NCBI GenBank assembly: GCA_003641695.1
Contig: QNBL01000003.1
Location: 1-25,409, forward strand
Direction of reading: 5' to 3'
Length of the DNA: 25,409 bases
Source: Spirochaetota bacterium
GTDB taxonomy: Bacteria; Spirochaetota; Spirochaetia; B11-G9
The translations under genes and the position numbers were made by a program. The number at the start of each line of letters is the position of its first letter. The stretch's first letter is position 1. The notes beneath the pieces are model-generated. The model was not told the DNA's origin. It worked only from the letters and a program-made list of their open reading frames with translations, and did not search any database. Below are positions 1-6,918 of this stretch, piece after piece.

Positions 1-28
1 AAAGAAAAATAATTTACGGAGGTGCGAT

Positions 29-457
29 ATGACATATTTAGTAAGGAGACCGGCAGATCTTTGGAGAGATTTTGACAGATCATTGGAGAGCTTTTTTACA
101 GGTCCTGACCTGATGAGCAGAATGCCTGACGTTGATATAATGGATAAGAAGGACCGGTATGTAATTGAGGCTGAACTTCCCGGACTGTCTGAGAAGGACA
201 TTGCTGTAAAGGTTGAAAACAGGAATCTCTTTATTTCGACAGTAAAAGAGGAAGAGAAAGAAGAGAAGAAAGACGAAAAGAATGAACAGTATCTTATAAA
301 AGAGAGAAGAAGCTTCTCCTTTTCCAGGAATTTTTCTCTTCCCGAAGATGCAGACATCGACTCCATCGAAGCTGCATTTAAAAACGGCGTTCTGACAGTC
401 ACTATTACAAAGAAGCCTGAGAAAAAACCTAAATCAATAAAGATCAAAGCAGCGTAG
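29..457 (+). CDS. Hsp20/alpha-crystallin small heat-shock protein
   Basis: This is a 142-residue ATP-independent holdase chaperone of the cytoplasm, which keeps unfolding proteins soluble for DnaK/ClpB. The alpha-crystallin domain covers about residues 33-130. It has the PGL turn (ELPGLSEKDI, about 49-58), a charged loop very rich in Glu and Lys at about 73-88, and the family signature AAFKNGVLTVTI at about 115-126. The basic tail carries a terminal IKIK, which resembles the I-x-I motif used for oligomer assembly. The length is typical of class A bacterial Hsp20. The ATG follows a good GGAGG with 6 bases between. The promoter lies outside the window, so heat-shock control (HrcA/CIRCE or sigma-32) cannot be judged. 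The gene is followed by two hairpins, the second an intrinsic terminator, so it probably ends its transcript. Confidence 0.95.
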   Translation: MTYLVRRPADLWRDFDRSLESFFTGPDLMSRMPDVDIMDKKDRYVIEAELPGLSEKDIAVKVENRNLFISTVKEEEKEEKKDEKNEQYLIKERRSFSFSRNFSLPEDADIDSIEAAFKNGVLTVTITKKPEKKPKSIKIKAA

Positions 458-463
458 GATCTG

Positions 464-491
464 CCAATCCCGGTGAGTACACCGGGATTGG
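464..491 (+). other. perfect 12-bp hairpin after hsp20
   Basis: The two 12-base arms (464-475 and 480-491) are exact reverse complements around a 4-base AGTA loop, starting 7 bases after the hsp20 stop codon. No T-run follows, so it is not itself an intrinsic terminator. It may protect the 3' end of the mRNA or act together with the next hairpin. Confidence 0.7.
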
Positions 492-504
492 TGCAAAATG
501 AATG

Positions 505-531
505 AAAGCCGGTAGCAATACCGGCTTTTTT
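505..531 (+). terminator. intrinsic terminator of hsp20
   Basis: A perfect 10-bp GC-rich stem (505-514 with 519-528) closes a GCAA tetraloop and runs directly into a run of six T (526-531). This is the classic Rho-independent form in the + direction. Read in the - direction it lacks a clean T-run, so it would serve the plsC operon less well. Confidence 0.9.
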
Positions 532-547
532 ATGTTAGATTCAGGAT

Positions 548-754
548 ATGGGCCTATTGGATAAGACTTTATTAACCATGAAAACATTCACCGGAGCGGA
601 TCCTGCCATAAGGAGAGCGCTAAAAAATCTGGAGGCGAATCACGAAAAGGAGCTGCTCAGGGGGATCAAGATATTTATCAGCCCATCAGTGTACCGGGAT
701 CTGCTCAATAAAGGATATCTTAAACGGAGAAGAGAGGATACCAGGAAATCTTAG
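548..754 (+). CDS. small basic hypothetical protein
   Basis: This 68-codon open frame encodes a basic, Arg/Lys-rich protein that I do not recognise. The middle looks like a compact alpha-helical unit (ADPAIRRALKNLEANHEKEL), followed by a hydrophobic stretch (IKIFISPSVYRDLL) and a very basic tail (YLKRRREDTRKS). There is no signal peptide or membrane segment. The start is uncertain: the ATG at 548 has AGGA only one base upstream, while an in-frame ATG at 578 would give 58 residues but also lacks a good ribosome site. It follows a terminator, no clear promoter is visible, and its stop overlaps the stop of plsC on the other strand. The codon pattern and amino-acid composition look protein-like, but it could be spurious. 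Confidence 0.45.
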   Translation: MGLLDKTLLTMKTFTGADPAIRRALKNLEANHEKELLRGIKIFISPSVYRDLLNKGYLKRRREDTRKS

Positions 755-1473
755 TCAGCAGCAAGACCGCTTTCTATAACCTGCTGCAGCTTCTCTGCCA
801 GTTTATGGGAATCACTGTTTTCTTCAAGCTTTGTATCGATCGCTTTATGGATAATGACTAAAACATCAGCAGCACAAACTCTCGAATTTTCCTCATAGAT
901 ACGGTATGAATGATTTATGGTTATGGGGATGATAACAGCTCCCGATTTTATGGCCAATTTCAGGCTTCCGGGTTTTATCCTGTTCATCTTCTGTCCTCTG
1001 CTTCTGGTCCCTTCGGGAAAAAGGACCAGAGGGTTGCCGTTCTTTATCGACTCAACCCCTTTGTTTATAGCCTCCACCGCCGATCGGGGACTTTTCCGGT
1101 CTATGGGTACACACCCCAGCACTTTCATCCATGTACTTAAAATCGGGAGCCGGGTCAGTTCTTTTTTTGCAACAAACCCTACCAGAAAGGGGGTAGCAGC
1201 TTCAATAATCAAAATATCAAAATAGCTCTGGTGATTACTTACCAGACAGATACTCCCCCCCTCTTCCGGAAGGTTTTCTGCTCCTTCGACCTGCAGTGTG
1301 CTGCCGCTTACCTTTATTAAAAATCCAAAATATGCCCTGCTCAGCTTTTTCAGGTACCTTTCGGCAAGATCACGCTTCCCAAAAAGTCTAAACACTCCCG
1401 GAGGAATCACCGCAACAATAAATACCGGAATAAGAAGAACTGCAAATACTGTATAAAAAAATATATTTCTCAT
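751..1473 (-). CDS. plsC: 1-acyl-sn-glycerol-3-phosphate acyltransferase (PlsC family)
   Basis: The product probably adds the second acyl chain to lysophosphatidic acid, giving phosphatidic acid for membrane phospholipid synthesis. The catalytic HX4D box is NHQSYFD (His81, Asp86), and the substrate-phosphate motif FPEGTRSR starts at about residue 152. GCVPIDR and the later VIIPITI match the remaining two acyltransferase blocks. An N-terminal hydrophobic helix (about residues 5-24) would anchor it in the inner membrane. Length (240 residues) is normal. I chose the ATG at 1473 over the adjoining in-frame TTG at 1476; AGGG sits five bases upstream of the ATG. It is the last gene of the long minus-strand run, 28 bases after the HD gene, and it meets the small basic ORF tail to tail. 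Confidence 0.93.
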   Translation of the reverse strand: MRNIFFYTVFAVLLIPVFIVAVIPPGVFRLFGKRDLAERYLKKLSRAYFGFLIKVSGSTLQVEGAENLPEEGGSICLVSNHQSYFDILIIEAATPFLVGFVAKKELTRLPILSTWMKVLGCVPIDRKSPRSAVEAINKGVESIKNGNPLVLFPEGTRSRGQKMNRIKPGSLKLAIKSGAVIIPITINHSYRIYEENSRVCAADVLVIIHKAIDTKLEENSDSHKLAEKLQQVIESGLAAD

Positions 1474-1501
1474 CAAAACCCTGCCTCTCTGATCCTCATT
1501 A

Positions 1502-1993
1502 TTATATGTACCGCTGTACCCGTTTCAGATAGGCCCCCCCTGTAGGTACTCCGTGAAGATACCTGTCCAGAGAATCCACATCCTTCAAGAGTTCCAGGTA
1601 CGGTTCATCCGAAATATCTTCTTTCTCGCTATGATGACGCACCGCATGTATTATTATACTCCGTTCCTCCCCGGTAACAAGCCCCCTTCTTTCGCCGTAC
1701 ATAGTGTTGTATCTGTCCAGAAAATCATCCAGAAGATCCGCTCCTGTTTCAGCATGATTGTCTTTGATACCGGTACAGAGCAGCCCGTAATCGTGGAGAG
1801 CTGCTGCAATTGCAGCGAGCTCCTGTGAAAGTCCCTGTTTCAGGGCATAAACCTTTATGAGCTGACTGCAGCTGAAAAGATGCATGTAGGTCCACTGCAG
1901 CGAGACTTCCGATTTCTCGGGGAAATCCGAGGCGGCTTTATCCATAAGCATGGCAAGTATTTTGTTCAATCTTCTAAAATCAAGTTTTTCCAT
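1502..1993 (-). CDS. HD-domain phosphohydrolase-like protein
   Basis: This 163-residue protein has the metal-binding pattern of the HD superfamily: His38 in YMHLF, the His67-Asp68 doublet in ALHDYG, a second cluster at His116, His120 and His121 (HAVRHHS), and Asp138/Asp140 in KDVDSLDRYLHG. The family includes nucleotidases, (p)ppGpp hydrolases and cyclic-dinucleotide phosphodiesterases. The single short domain with no GYP motif argues against an HD-GYP enzyme, and the substrate cannot be read from the sequence. It is soluble, with no signal peptide. It starts five bases after the stop of the FGGY kinase gene and is surely co-transcribed with it, which hints at a metabolite phosphatase role, but that is only context. 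HD membership is secure; the function is not. Confidence 0.85.
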   Translation of the reverse strand: MEKLDFRRLNKILAMLMDKAASDFPEKSEVSLQWTYMHLFSCSQLIKVYALKQGLSQELAAIAAALHDYGLLCTGIKDNHAETGADLLDDFLDRYNTMYGERRGLVTGEERSIIIHAVRHHSEKEDISDEPYLELLKDVDSLDRYLHGVPTGGAYLKRVQRYI

Positions 1994-1998
1994 TCATT

Positions 1999-3525
1999 CT
2001 ACAGCACTGCCTTAAGTGCTTTGTGCCATCTCTCCTTTACAGCTTTTCTTTTCCGGGTATCTTCCGAAGGATTAAACACCGTGTAAGGGGCGGGCAGTTT
2101 TTCCAGATCATCAAGTCCGTTCCATAACCCTGTGGATATTCCCGCAAAGTATGCAGCACCGACAGCAGCCATCTCAAACTCATTTGAACGGGAAACAGGG
2201 AATCCGCTCAGATCTGCAAGGCACTGAAGGAGAACATCCGACCTGCTTACGCCCCCGTCTGTTTTTATCCCGGTTATATGAACCTTGGTATCTTTTTCTA
2301 TCCCCTCAAGGATGTCAACCATTCTCATGGCAATTCCCTGCATGACCGCTCTGGCAACATGCCTGCGGTGGGTATTTAAAGACAACCCCAAAATGGAACC
2401 CCTGGCCGTGGGGCGGAAGTAGGGGAACCGGATACCCGAAGGGGTAGGAACAAATACAACACCATCGGAATCCTCCGCCTGTGCTGCGAGTTCGTTCAGA
2501 ACCGCCGGAGTATCGGACAGCCCTATTCCGTGGCCGAGCCAGTCAATAAGCCTTCCCGCCGTAGCTACGTACCCTTCCAGCATGTAGGCAGTCTTTCCTT
2601 TTAAAGTCCACGCAATAACAGGAAACAAACCCCGCCGTGAAAGCTTCGGCTTGCAGCCCATGTTGATATCCACAAAAGAACCTGATCCCTGCGAGATCTT
2701 TACATCTCCCCTTTTAAAACATTTATGTCCGAAAAGGGCCGACATCTGATCTCCCACAACCGCCCTTATAGGGATCGGGGCGCCAAAAAGATCCGGATCA
2801 GTTTCCCCGAAGTCATCAGCGGTCTGTTTAACGCCGGGGAATATGTTCATGGGTATCTTGAAAAGTCTGCAGAAAATGGAATTCCACTTGAAGTCGAAGG
2901 GGTTATAGAGGGAAGTAGAAGCAGCGTTGGAGGTATCAGTGAGATGTTTTCTTCCTCCCGTCAGCATGTAAACAAACCAGGTATCGAGAGTCCCGAATAA
3001 TAATTCCCCCTTCAAAGCCTTTTGGTAGATATCATCCCTGGTTTCAAAAAGCCATTTCAAACGGGTCAGGGCATGGTCTGTAACAAATTTCAGCATCCCT
3101 GTTGCCCTGAGCATCGTGCTCCGGGTAATCCTGCCGGCGATAAAAGCTCCCGCTTTAATAAGCTTCCACTTGATGGAAGCATTCATCCGGTCGGTTACCT
3201 CAGCAGCTCTGACATCTGCCCAGCTTATGAAGTTACAGCAGGCCTTACCGCTTTCTCTGTCCCAAAGAGTAAAGGTTGTCCGTTGCACACTTATCCCTAT
3301 ACCCCGGATACTCCCGGCTCCGGGAGTGTGGCTGTCAATAAGTTTTTTTATTACTGAGTAGAGAACATTCCACTGATCAACAGGGTCATGTTCCGTAGCT
3401 CCATCCTCAGGATGGAGGGTAAGCGCCTTCATGGCTTCACGGGCAACAATCATACCGGTGGAATCAAACAGAAAAGCCCGTGTGCTCGATCCGCCGGCAT
3501 CTATACCGATAAGATATTCTTTCAT
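1999..3525 (-). CDS. FGGY-family carbohydrate kinase, glycerol kinase-like
   Basis: The product is a 508-residue sugar or polyol kinase of the FGGY/ASKHA fold. It has the N-terminal phosphate loop IDAGGSSTRAF (about 8-18), GISVQRTTFTLWDRESG (about 77-93), the catalytic-base motif VVGDQMSALFG with Asp259, and the C-terminal ATP-site segment KTDGGVSRSD followed by AAVGAAYFAG. The overall pattern is closest to glycerol kinase. However, the QRET substrate motif of GlpK reads QRTT here (Thr83 in place of the glycerol-binding Glu), while Trp102 is kept, so the substrate may be another polyol or sugar. The start ATG overlaps the stop of the upstream helicase gene as ATGA, implying translational coupling. 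I see no glycerol facilitator or dehydrogenase gene nearby. Confidence 0.88.
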   Translation of the reverse strand: MKEYLIGIDAGGSSTRAFLFDSTGMIVAREAMKALTLHPEDGATEHDPVDQWNVLYSVIKKLIDSHTPGAGSIRGIGISVQRTTFTLWDRESGKACCNFISWADVRAAEVTDRMNASIKWKLIKAGAFIAGRITRSTMLRATGMLKFVTDHALTRLKWLFETRDDIYQKALKGELLFGTLDTWFVYMLTGGRKHLTDTSNAASTSLYNPFDFKWNSIFCRLFKIPMNIFPGVKQTADDFGETDPDLFGAPIPIRAVVGDQMSALFGHKCFKRGDVKISQGSGSFVDINMGCKPKLSRRGLFPVIAWTLKGKTAYMLEGYVATAGRLIDWLGHGIGLSDTPAVLNELAAQAEDSDGVVFVPTPSGIRFPYFRPTARGSILGLSLNTHRRHVARAVMQGIAMRMVDILEGIEKDTKVHITGIKTDGGVSRSDVLLQCLADLSGFPVSRSNEFEMAAVGAAYFAGISTGLWNGLDDLEKLPAPYTVFNPSEDTRKRKAVKERWHKALKAVL

Positions 3526-5162
3526 TTTTTTCCAAATAGTTTAGAAAGGATACCGCCTTTCTTTTTTTGAGCCTCTTTTGAAGTTTTCTTCGGGGGCTCA
3601 GAAAATTTGAAGTCTTCTCCGTACTTTGCCTTGTAGTAAGCCAGCCGCTCTTCTGCCGTACTGGAGGAGGTAAGCTTTTTCACCGGCGGTTTTCCTGCAT
3701 TCGGTCTTCCTGGTACTGGTTTTCTTGCCCCGGCAACGGGTTTGCCTCTATTTACTCCAGGAGCAGCAGATTTTCTCTCTGAAGATCTTCCTCCTCCGGA
3801 ATACTTTCCTGGATGAGTGCTCCGTCCCCGCCCTGTTTCAGCCGGTTTCCCTGAAGGCTTCCTCCCCCGGGGGCTCTCCGACGGCCTTCTGCTTCCTCTG
3901 CTCTCTGAACTGCCCCCGCGCCGGGAGGCTCCCCTTCCACCGGGCCTCCCCCTGTCACGGGAACGGTGAGAATCGCCGGGACGTCGATCATTTCTGCGGA
4001 TATTCAGCCGTACTCCGGCACTCTTATCCACTGCAAAAAGATCTTCTCCAGCCCACTCAACCGGAATTTTAAATCCTATGTATTTCTCGATAGCTTCAAG
4101 GCCATAGACAAACTTTTCACATGCAAAGGTTACTGCTTTCCCCGATTTCCCGGCCCGTGCTGTCCTTCCTATCCGGTGTACATAGTTCTCGAAGTCTTCA
4201 GGAATATCGTAGTTTATGACGAGCTCAAGATCATCAATATGCAGACCCCGGGCAGCCACATCGGTGGCAACAAGGAACTTAACCTCCCCGGATTTTACCT
4301 TCTTTATTACCGAAAGCCGCTTTTTCTGGGGCAGATCACCCATTATATACATAACGTGGTAACCGTTCAGCTCGAGTCTTTCGGCAACCTCCACAGCAGC
4401 ATACTTGGTATTCGTAAAGATGATTGCATTCTCCGGATCAAGTTTTTTCAATATCCCGAGAAGAAGGGACATCTTCTCAGCCGTACTGACATGGTAGAGC
4501 ACCTGGGATATCTCCTCTACAGTTACACTCTGTGATTCCATCTCTATCTGTTCCGGCATGTTCATGAAATCCCATGCCAGGTTCTGGACTCTGCTGCTTA
4601 AGGTGGCACTGAACAGCATAGTCTGCCTTTTTTCTCTGGGGGGGAGCATTTTCATCATCATCTTTATATCAGGATAAAACCCCATATCAAAGAGTCTGTC
4701 CGCCTCATCGACAACAACCTTCCCAATCTCCTTGAAGTTAATCTTCCCGCTCTTTCCGAAATCAAGAAGTCGTCCGGGAGTTCCTATTATAATATCCGTC
4801 CCCTTGAGCAGAGAATCTTCCTGTTTCCGGTACCCTACTCCGCCGTAAAAGCTCGCTATGGTTACTCCGATTTCCGATCCCAGGAGTCGTGCATCGTTCT
4901 CAATCTGAACGGCAAGCTCCCTGGTAGGGGCCACTATCAGCGCCTTTACCTTTTTGTCTTCCGGTGCTGTACAGAAGTACTGAAGAATTGGAATCATGAA
5001 AGCTGCTGTTTTCCCTGAACCGGTCTGCGATTTTACACTGACATCCTTACCTGCCAGGGTGTATTCAAGACTCTTTTCCTGAACCGGGAGACAATCGGTA
5101 AATCCGGCTTTATCTATCCCTTTTAATAATTTTTCGTCTAAATCAAAATCTGTAAATTTCAT
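3522..5162 (-). CDS. DEAD-box ATP-dependent RNA helicase, RhlB/RhlE-like
   Basis: The product unwinds RNA duplexes with ATP, in ribosome assembly, cold adaptation or mRNA decay. All core motifs are present: Q motif (GFTDCLPVQEK, about 20-30), motif I SQTGSGKT (45-52), Ia APTREL (78-83), Ib TPGR (128-131), II DEAD (152-155), III SAT (185-187), V ATDVAARGLHIDDL and VI YVHRIGRTARAG. The GLHIDDL form of motif V resembles RhlB. After residue 385 follows a low-complexity basic tail of about 115 residues, rich in Arg, Gly, Ser and Pro, typical of nonspecific RNA-binding extensions, and then a short ordered segment (STAEERLAYYKAKYGEDF). There is no degradosome gene beside it. It starts 15 bases after the preceding orphan gene and overlaps the kinase start as ATGA. 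Confidence 0.95.
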   Translation of the reverse strand: MKFTDFDLDEKLLKGIDKAGFTDCLPVQEKSLEYTLAGKDVSVKSQTGSGKTAAFMIPILQYFCTAPEDKKVKALIVAPTRELAVQIENDARLLGSEIGVTIASFYGGVGYRKQEDSLLKGTDIIIGTPGRLLDFGKSGKINFKEIGKVVVDEADRLFDMGFYPDIKMMMKMLPPREKRQTMLFSATLSSRVQNLAWDFMNMPEQIEMESQSVTVEEISQVLYHVSTAEKMSLLLGILKKLDPENAIIFTNTKYAAVEVAERLELNGYHVMYIMGDLPQKKRLSVIKKVKSGEVKFLVATDVAARGLHIDDLELVINYDIPEDFENYVHRIGRTARAGKSGKAVTFACEKFVYGLEAIEKYIGFKIPVEWAGEDLFAVDKSAGVRLNIRRNDRRPGDSHRSRDRGRPGGRGASRRGGSSESRGSRRPSESPRGRKPSGKPAETGRGRSTHPGKYSGGGRSSERKSAAPGVNRGKPVAGARKPVPGRPNAGKPPVKKLTSSSTAEERLAYYKAKYGEDFKFSEPPKKTSKEAQKKKGGILSKLFGKK

Positions 5163-5177
5163 CTCTTCTCTTTCTTG

Positions 5178-6122
5178 TTATAGTCTGTCATAGATATCCA
5201 GAAATATCTGGGCTTTTGCCCTGTTTATCAATCCCATGGATTCAGAATACTCCATATTCCTGGTCTTTACAAAGATGGAATCCTCTTCCTCTCTTCCCTC
5301 TGTGTCAAACAAAAAGATGGGGTTAGTCAGGGTTTGTTTTATCGATTCAGGAGCTATCCCCCTGTCTACAAGATACTTGTAGAAACGGATTTTTTCCAGC
5401 GGGAGATGCTCCCCCCTCTCATTGTACAGAAACCCTACTGCATCCAGAATCTGTTCAAAAGGACCCTTGGAATAGTGGAACACCCGGGAGAACATGCTTT
5501 TGGAATGAAGAATTCCCTCCTCCACCAGCAATCCGGTAATATCCTGAATTACCCGGTAGAATTCTTCCCCGGTATAGTGAGTCCTGAATATCATGACAGC
5601 TATATCTGTTTTATTGTTATTCTTATGTAAAATTGCCGGGATGTCGCTGTTAACAACATAGACATCTCCTATCTTTTTAATTACCTGCCCGTCTACAATA
5701 AGCATATTCTCCACAGGGACCCAGGTATCAAACAGCTCATCTTCGGTAATATGTAAATTATGCAATGCTTCATAGGCGCCAATCACCCGGGAACCGGTGT
5801 ACTCGATTCCGAAATACTCGGAAAACCGCCGCTTCATGTAGGGAGTAAAAATTTTACCCCCCAGTCTTGCAAAAATATAACGGGCTTTATAGTGATTCCT
5901 GACTACTCCTTTTTGAACCAGAAAACTCCCCGGCAGATTGGCCAGATACACCAGCTTGATACGCTCTCTGTACTCTTCCTTTCCGGAAAGCCCCCTCATA
6001 ATGGCACTTTCCACTTTTATGCCGTTGCTTTCGGGACGGAGATACAAAAAAATATCTTGACAAGCCTCGTCGCTGCAGGAATTCGAAAACGGAACGACAA
6101 TGGTTGGTTTCCGACCTGTCAT
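5178..6122 (-). CDS. conserved-looking hypothetical protein, function unknown
   Basis: I do not recognise this 314-residue protein. It has no signal peptide or membrane helix and looks like a soluble mixed alpha/beta protein. The first part (VVPFSNSCSDEACQDIFLYLRPES) has three cysteines-plus-acid residues close together only as a CSDEAC pair, with no further cysteines to form a metal site. Later parts are rich in aromatic residues (FARLGGKIFTPYMKRRFSEYFG; FSRVFHYSKGPFEQILDAVGFLYNERGE). It is tightly packed between the aminotransferase gene (5 bases upstream) and the helicase gene (15 bases downstream), and AAGG lies just before its ATG. Codon use matches its neighbours, so it looks like an old operon member rather than an import. 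It may be a lineage-restricted family. Confidence 0.85.
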   Translation of the reverse strand: MTGRKPTIVVPFSNSCSDEACQDIFLYLRPESNGIKVESAIMRGLSGKEEYRERIKLVYLANLPGSFLVQKGVVRNHYKARYIFARLGGKIFTPYMKRRFSEYFGIEYTGSRVIGAYEALHNLHITEDELFDTWVPVENMLIVDGQVIKKIGDVYVVNSDIPAILHKNNNKTDIAVMIFRTHYTGEEFYRVIQDITGLLVEEGILHSKSMFSRVFHYSKGPFEQILDAVGFLYNERGEHLPLEKIRFYKYLVDRGIAPESIKQTLTNPIFLFDTEGREEEDSIFVKTRNMEYSESMGLINRAKAQIFLDIYDRL

Positions 6123-6127
6123 CTACC

Positions 6128-6916
6128 TTATAAACCTCCGCTGGAATTAAACCTTGCCGATACCGGGAAACTGTTCCCGATGATTATATCATCAATCATC
6201 CTTACCGGTACAGCACCCATACTCGTGCTGGTGATAAATATCTCATCATAAAACGCAGATTTCATCTCCTCGAGGCCAAGATCCTCATATACTACATCAT
6301 ACCCCATCTCATCTGCCAATTCAATAACATGTTTTCTGGTTACTCCGAAAAGGACATTGTCCCCGGGGGTGTACAACGTGTTTTCCTTACATGCGAAAAC
6401 ATTACACCGGGATCCTTCCATAACATCACCGTTCCTGTTTACCAAAAGAGCATCCAGCGCATCATTCTCGGCAGCATACCGCGATGCGAGGTAATTTAAA
6501 AGGAGGCAGTTTGATTTTACCCGGGGCATAATACGCTCACCCTCATACGAAACAACCTTAGCCCCTCCGGTGTAGTATTTATCGGGATAAACCGGAGCGG
6601 GGGCTCCAAATGCAAAGAAAAGAGGGTTGTCTCCGCCGATAAGCTGAAGCTTTATCGTACAGTTTGTTATATTGTTCTTATCTATCAATAAACCCAGGCT
6701 TTTTATTACTGCTTCTTCAGTCAGCGGATGAGAAAGTCCCAGAAGATCTGCTGATTCAAAGAATCTTTCCACATGATCAACCCCGTCTTTCAGCTTTCCG
6801 TTCCGGACGGAAAGCGATTCGTAAACGCTGAAACTAAAAAACACCTCTTTCCTTGTCAAAGGAACGGTAAGTTCACTCTCCGATACCAGTTCAAGATTTT
6901 TTATTGCGTATTTCAT
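6128..6916 (-). CDS. class IV aminotransferase (BCAT / D-amino-acid transaminase / ADC lyase fold)
   Basis: This is a PLP enzyme of fold type IV, 262 residues, within the range of D-amino-acid aminotransferases and aminodeoxychorismate lyases and a little short for IlvE. Visible marks are the entry block FSVYESLSVRNGK (about 29-41), Arg51 in HVERFF, the likely PLP lysine Lys134 in PRVKSNCLLLNYLA, Glu167 in VMEGSRCNVF, the phosphate-binding turn GVTRKHVIEL (about 191-200) and ITSTSMGAVPVRMID near the end. The exact substrate cannot be decided. Near peptidoglycan genes a D-amino-acid role is conceivable, but there is no direct evidence, and branched-chain transamination is equally possible. The gene starts two bases after the ftsK stop codon, so it is co-translated with ftsK. 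Confidence 0.88.
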   Translation of the reverse strand: MKYAIKNLELVSESELTVPLTRKEVFFSFSVYESLSVRNGKLKDGVDHVERFFESADLLGLSHPLTEEAVIKSLGLLIDKNNITNCTIKLQLIGGDNPLFFAFGAPAPVYPDKYYTGGAKVVSYEGERIMPRVKSNCLLLNYLASRYAAENDALDALLVNRNGDVMEGSRCNVFACKENTLYTPGDNVLFGVTRKHVIELADEMGYDVVYEDLGLEEMKSAFYDEIFITSTSMGAVPVRMIDDIIIGNSFPVSARFNSSGGL

Positions 6917-6918
6917 TA

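Noticed and set aside
3910..4010. Repetitive GC-rich stretch in the helicase gene as a separate repeat element
   Set aside because: It encodes the Arg/Gly/Ser-rich tail in frame and is explained by low-complexity protein sequence.
5760..6251. 163-codon + strand frame across the orphan/aminotransferase junction
   Set aside because: It is antisense to two well-supported genes and shows no motif or start signal.
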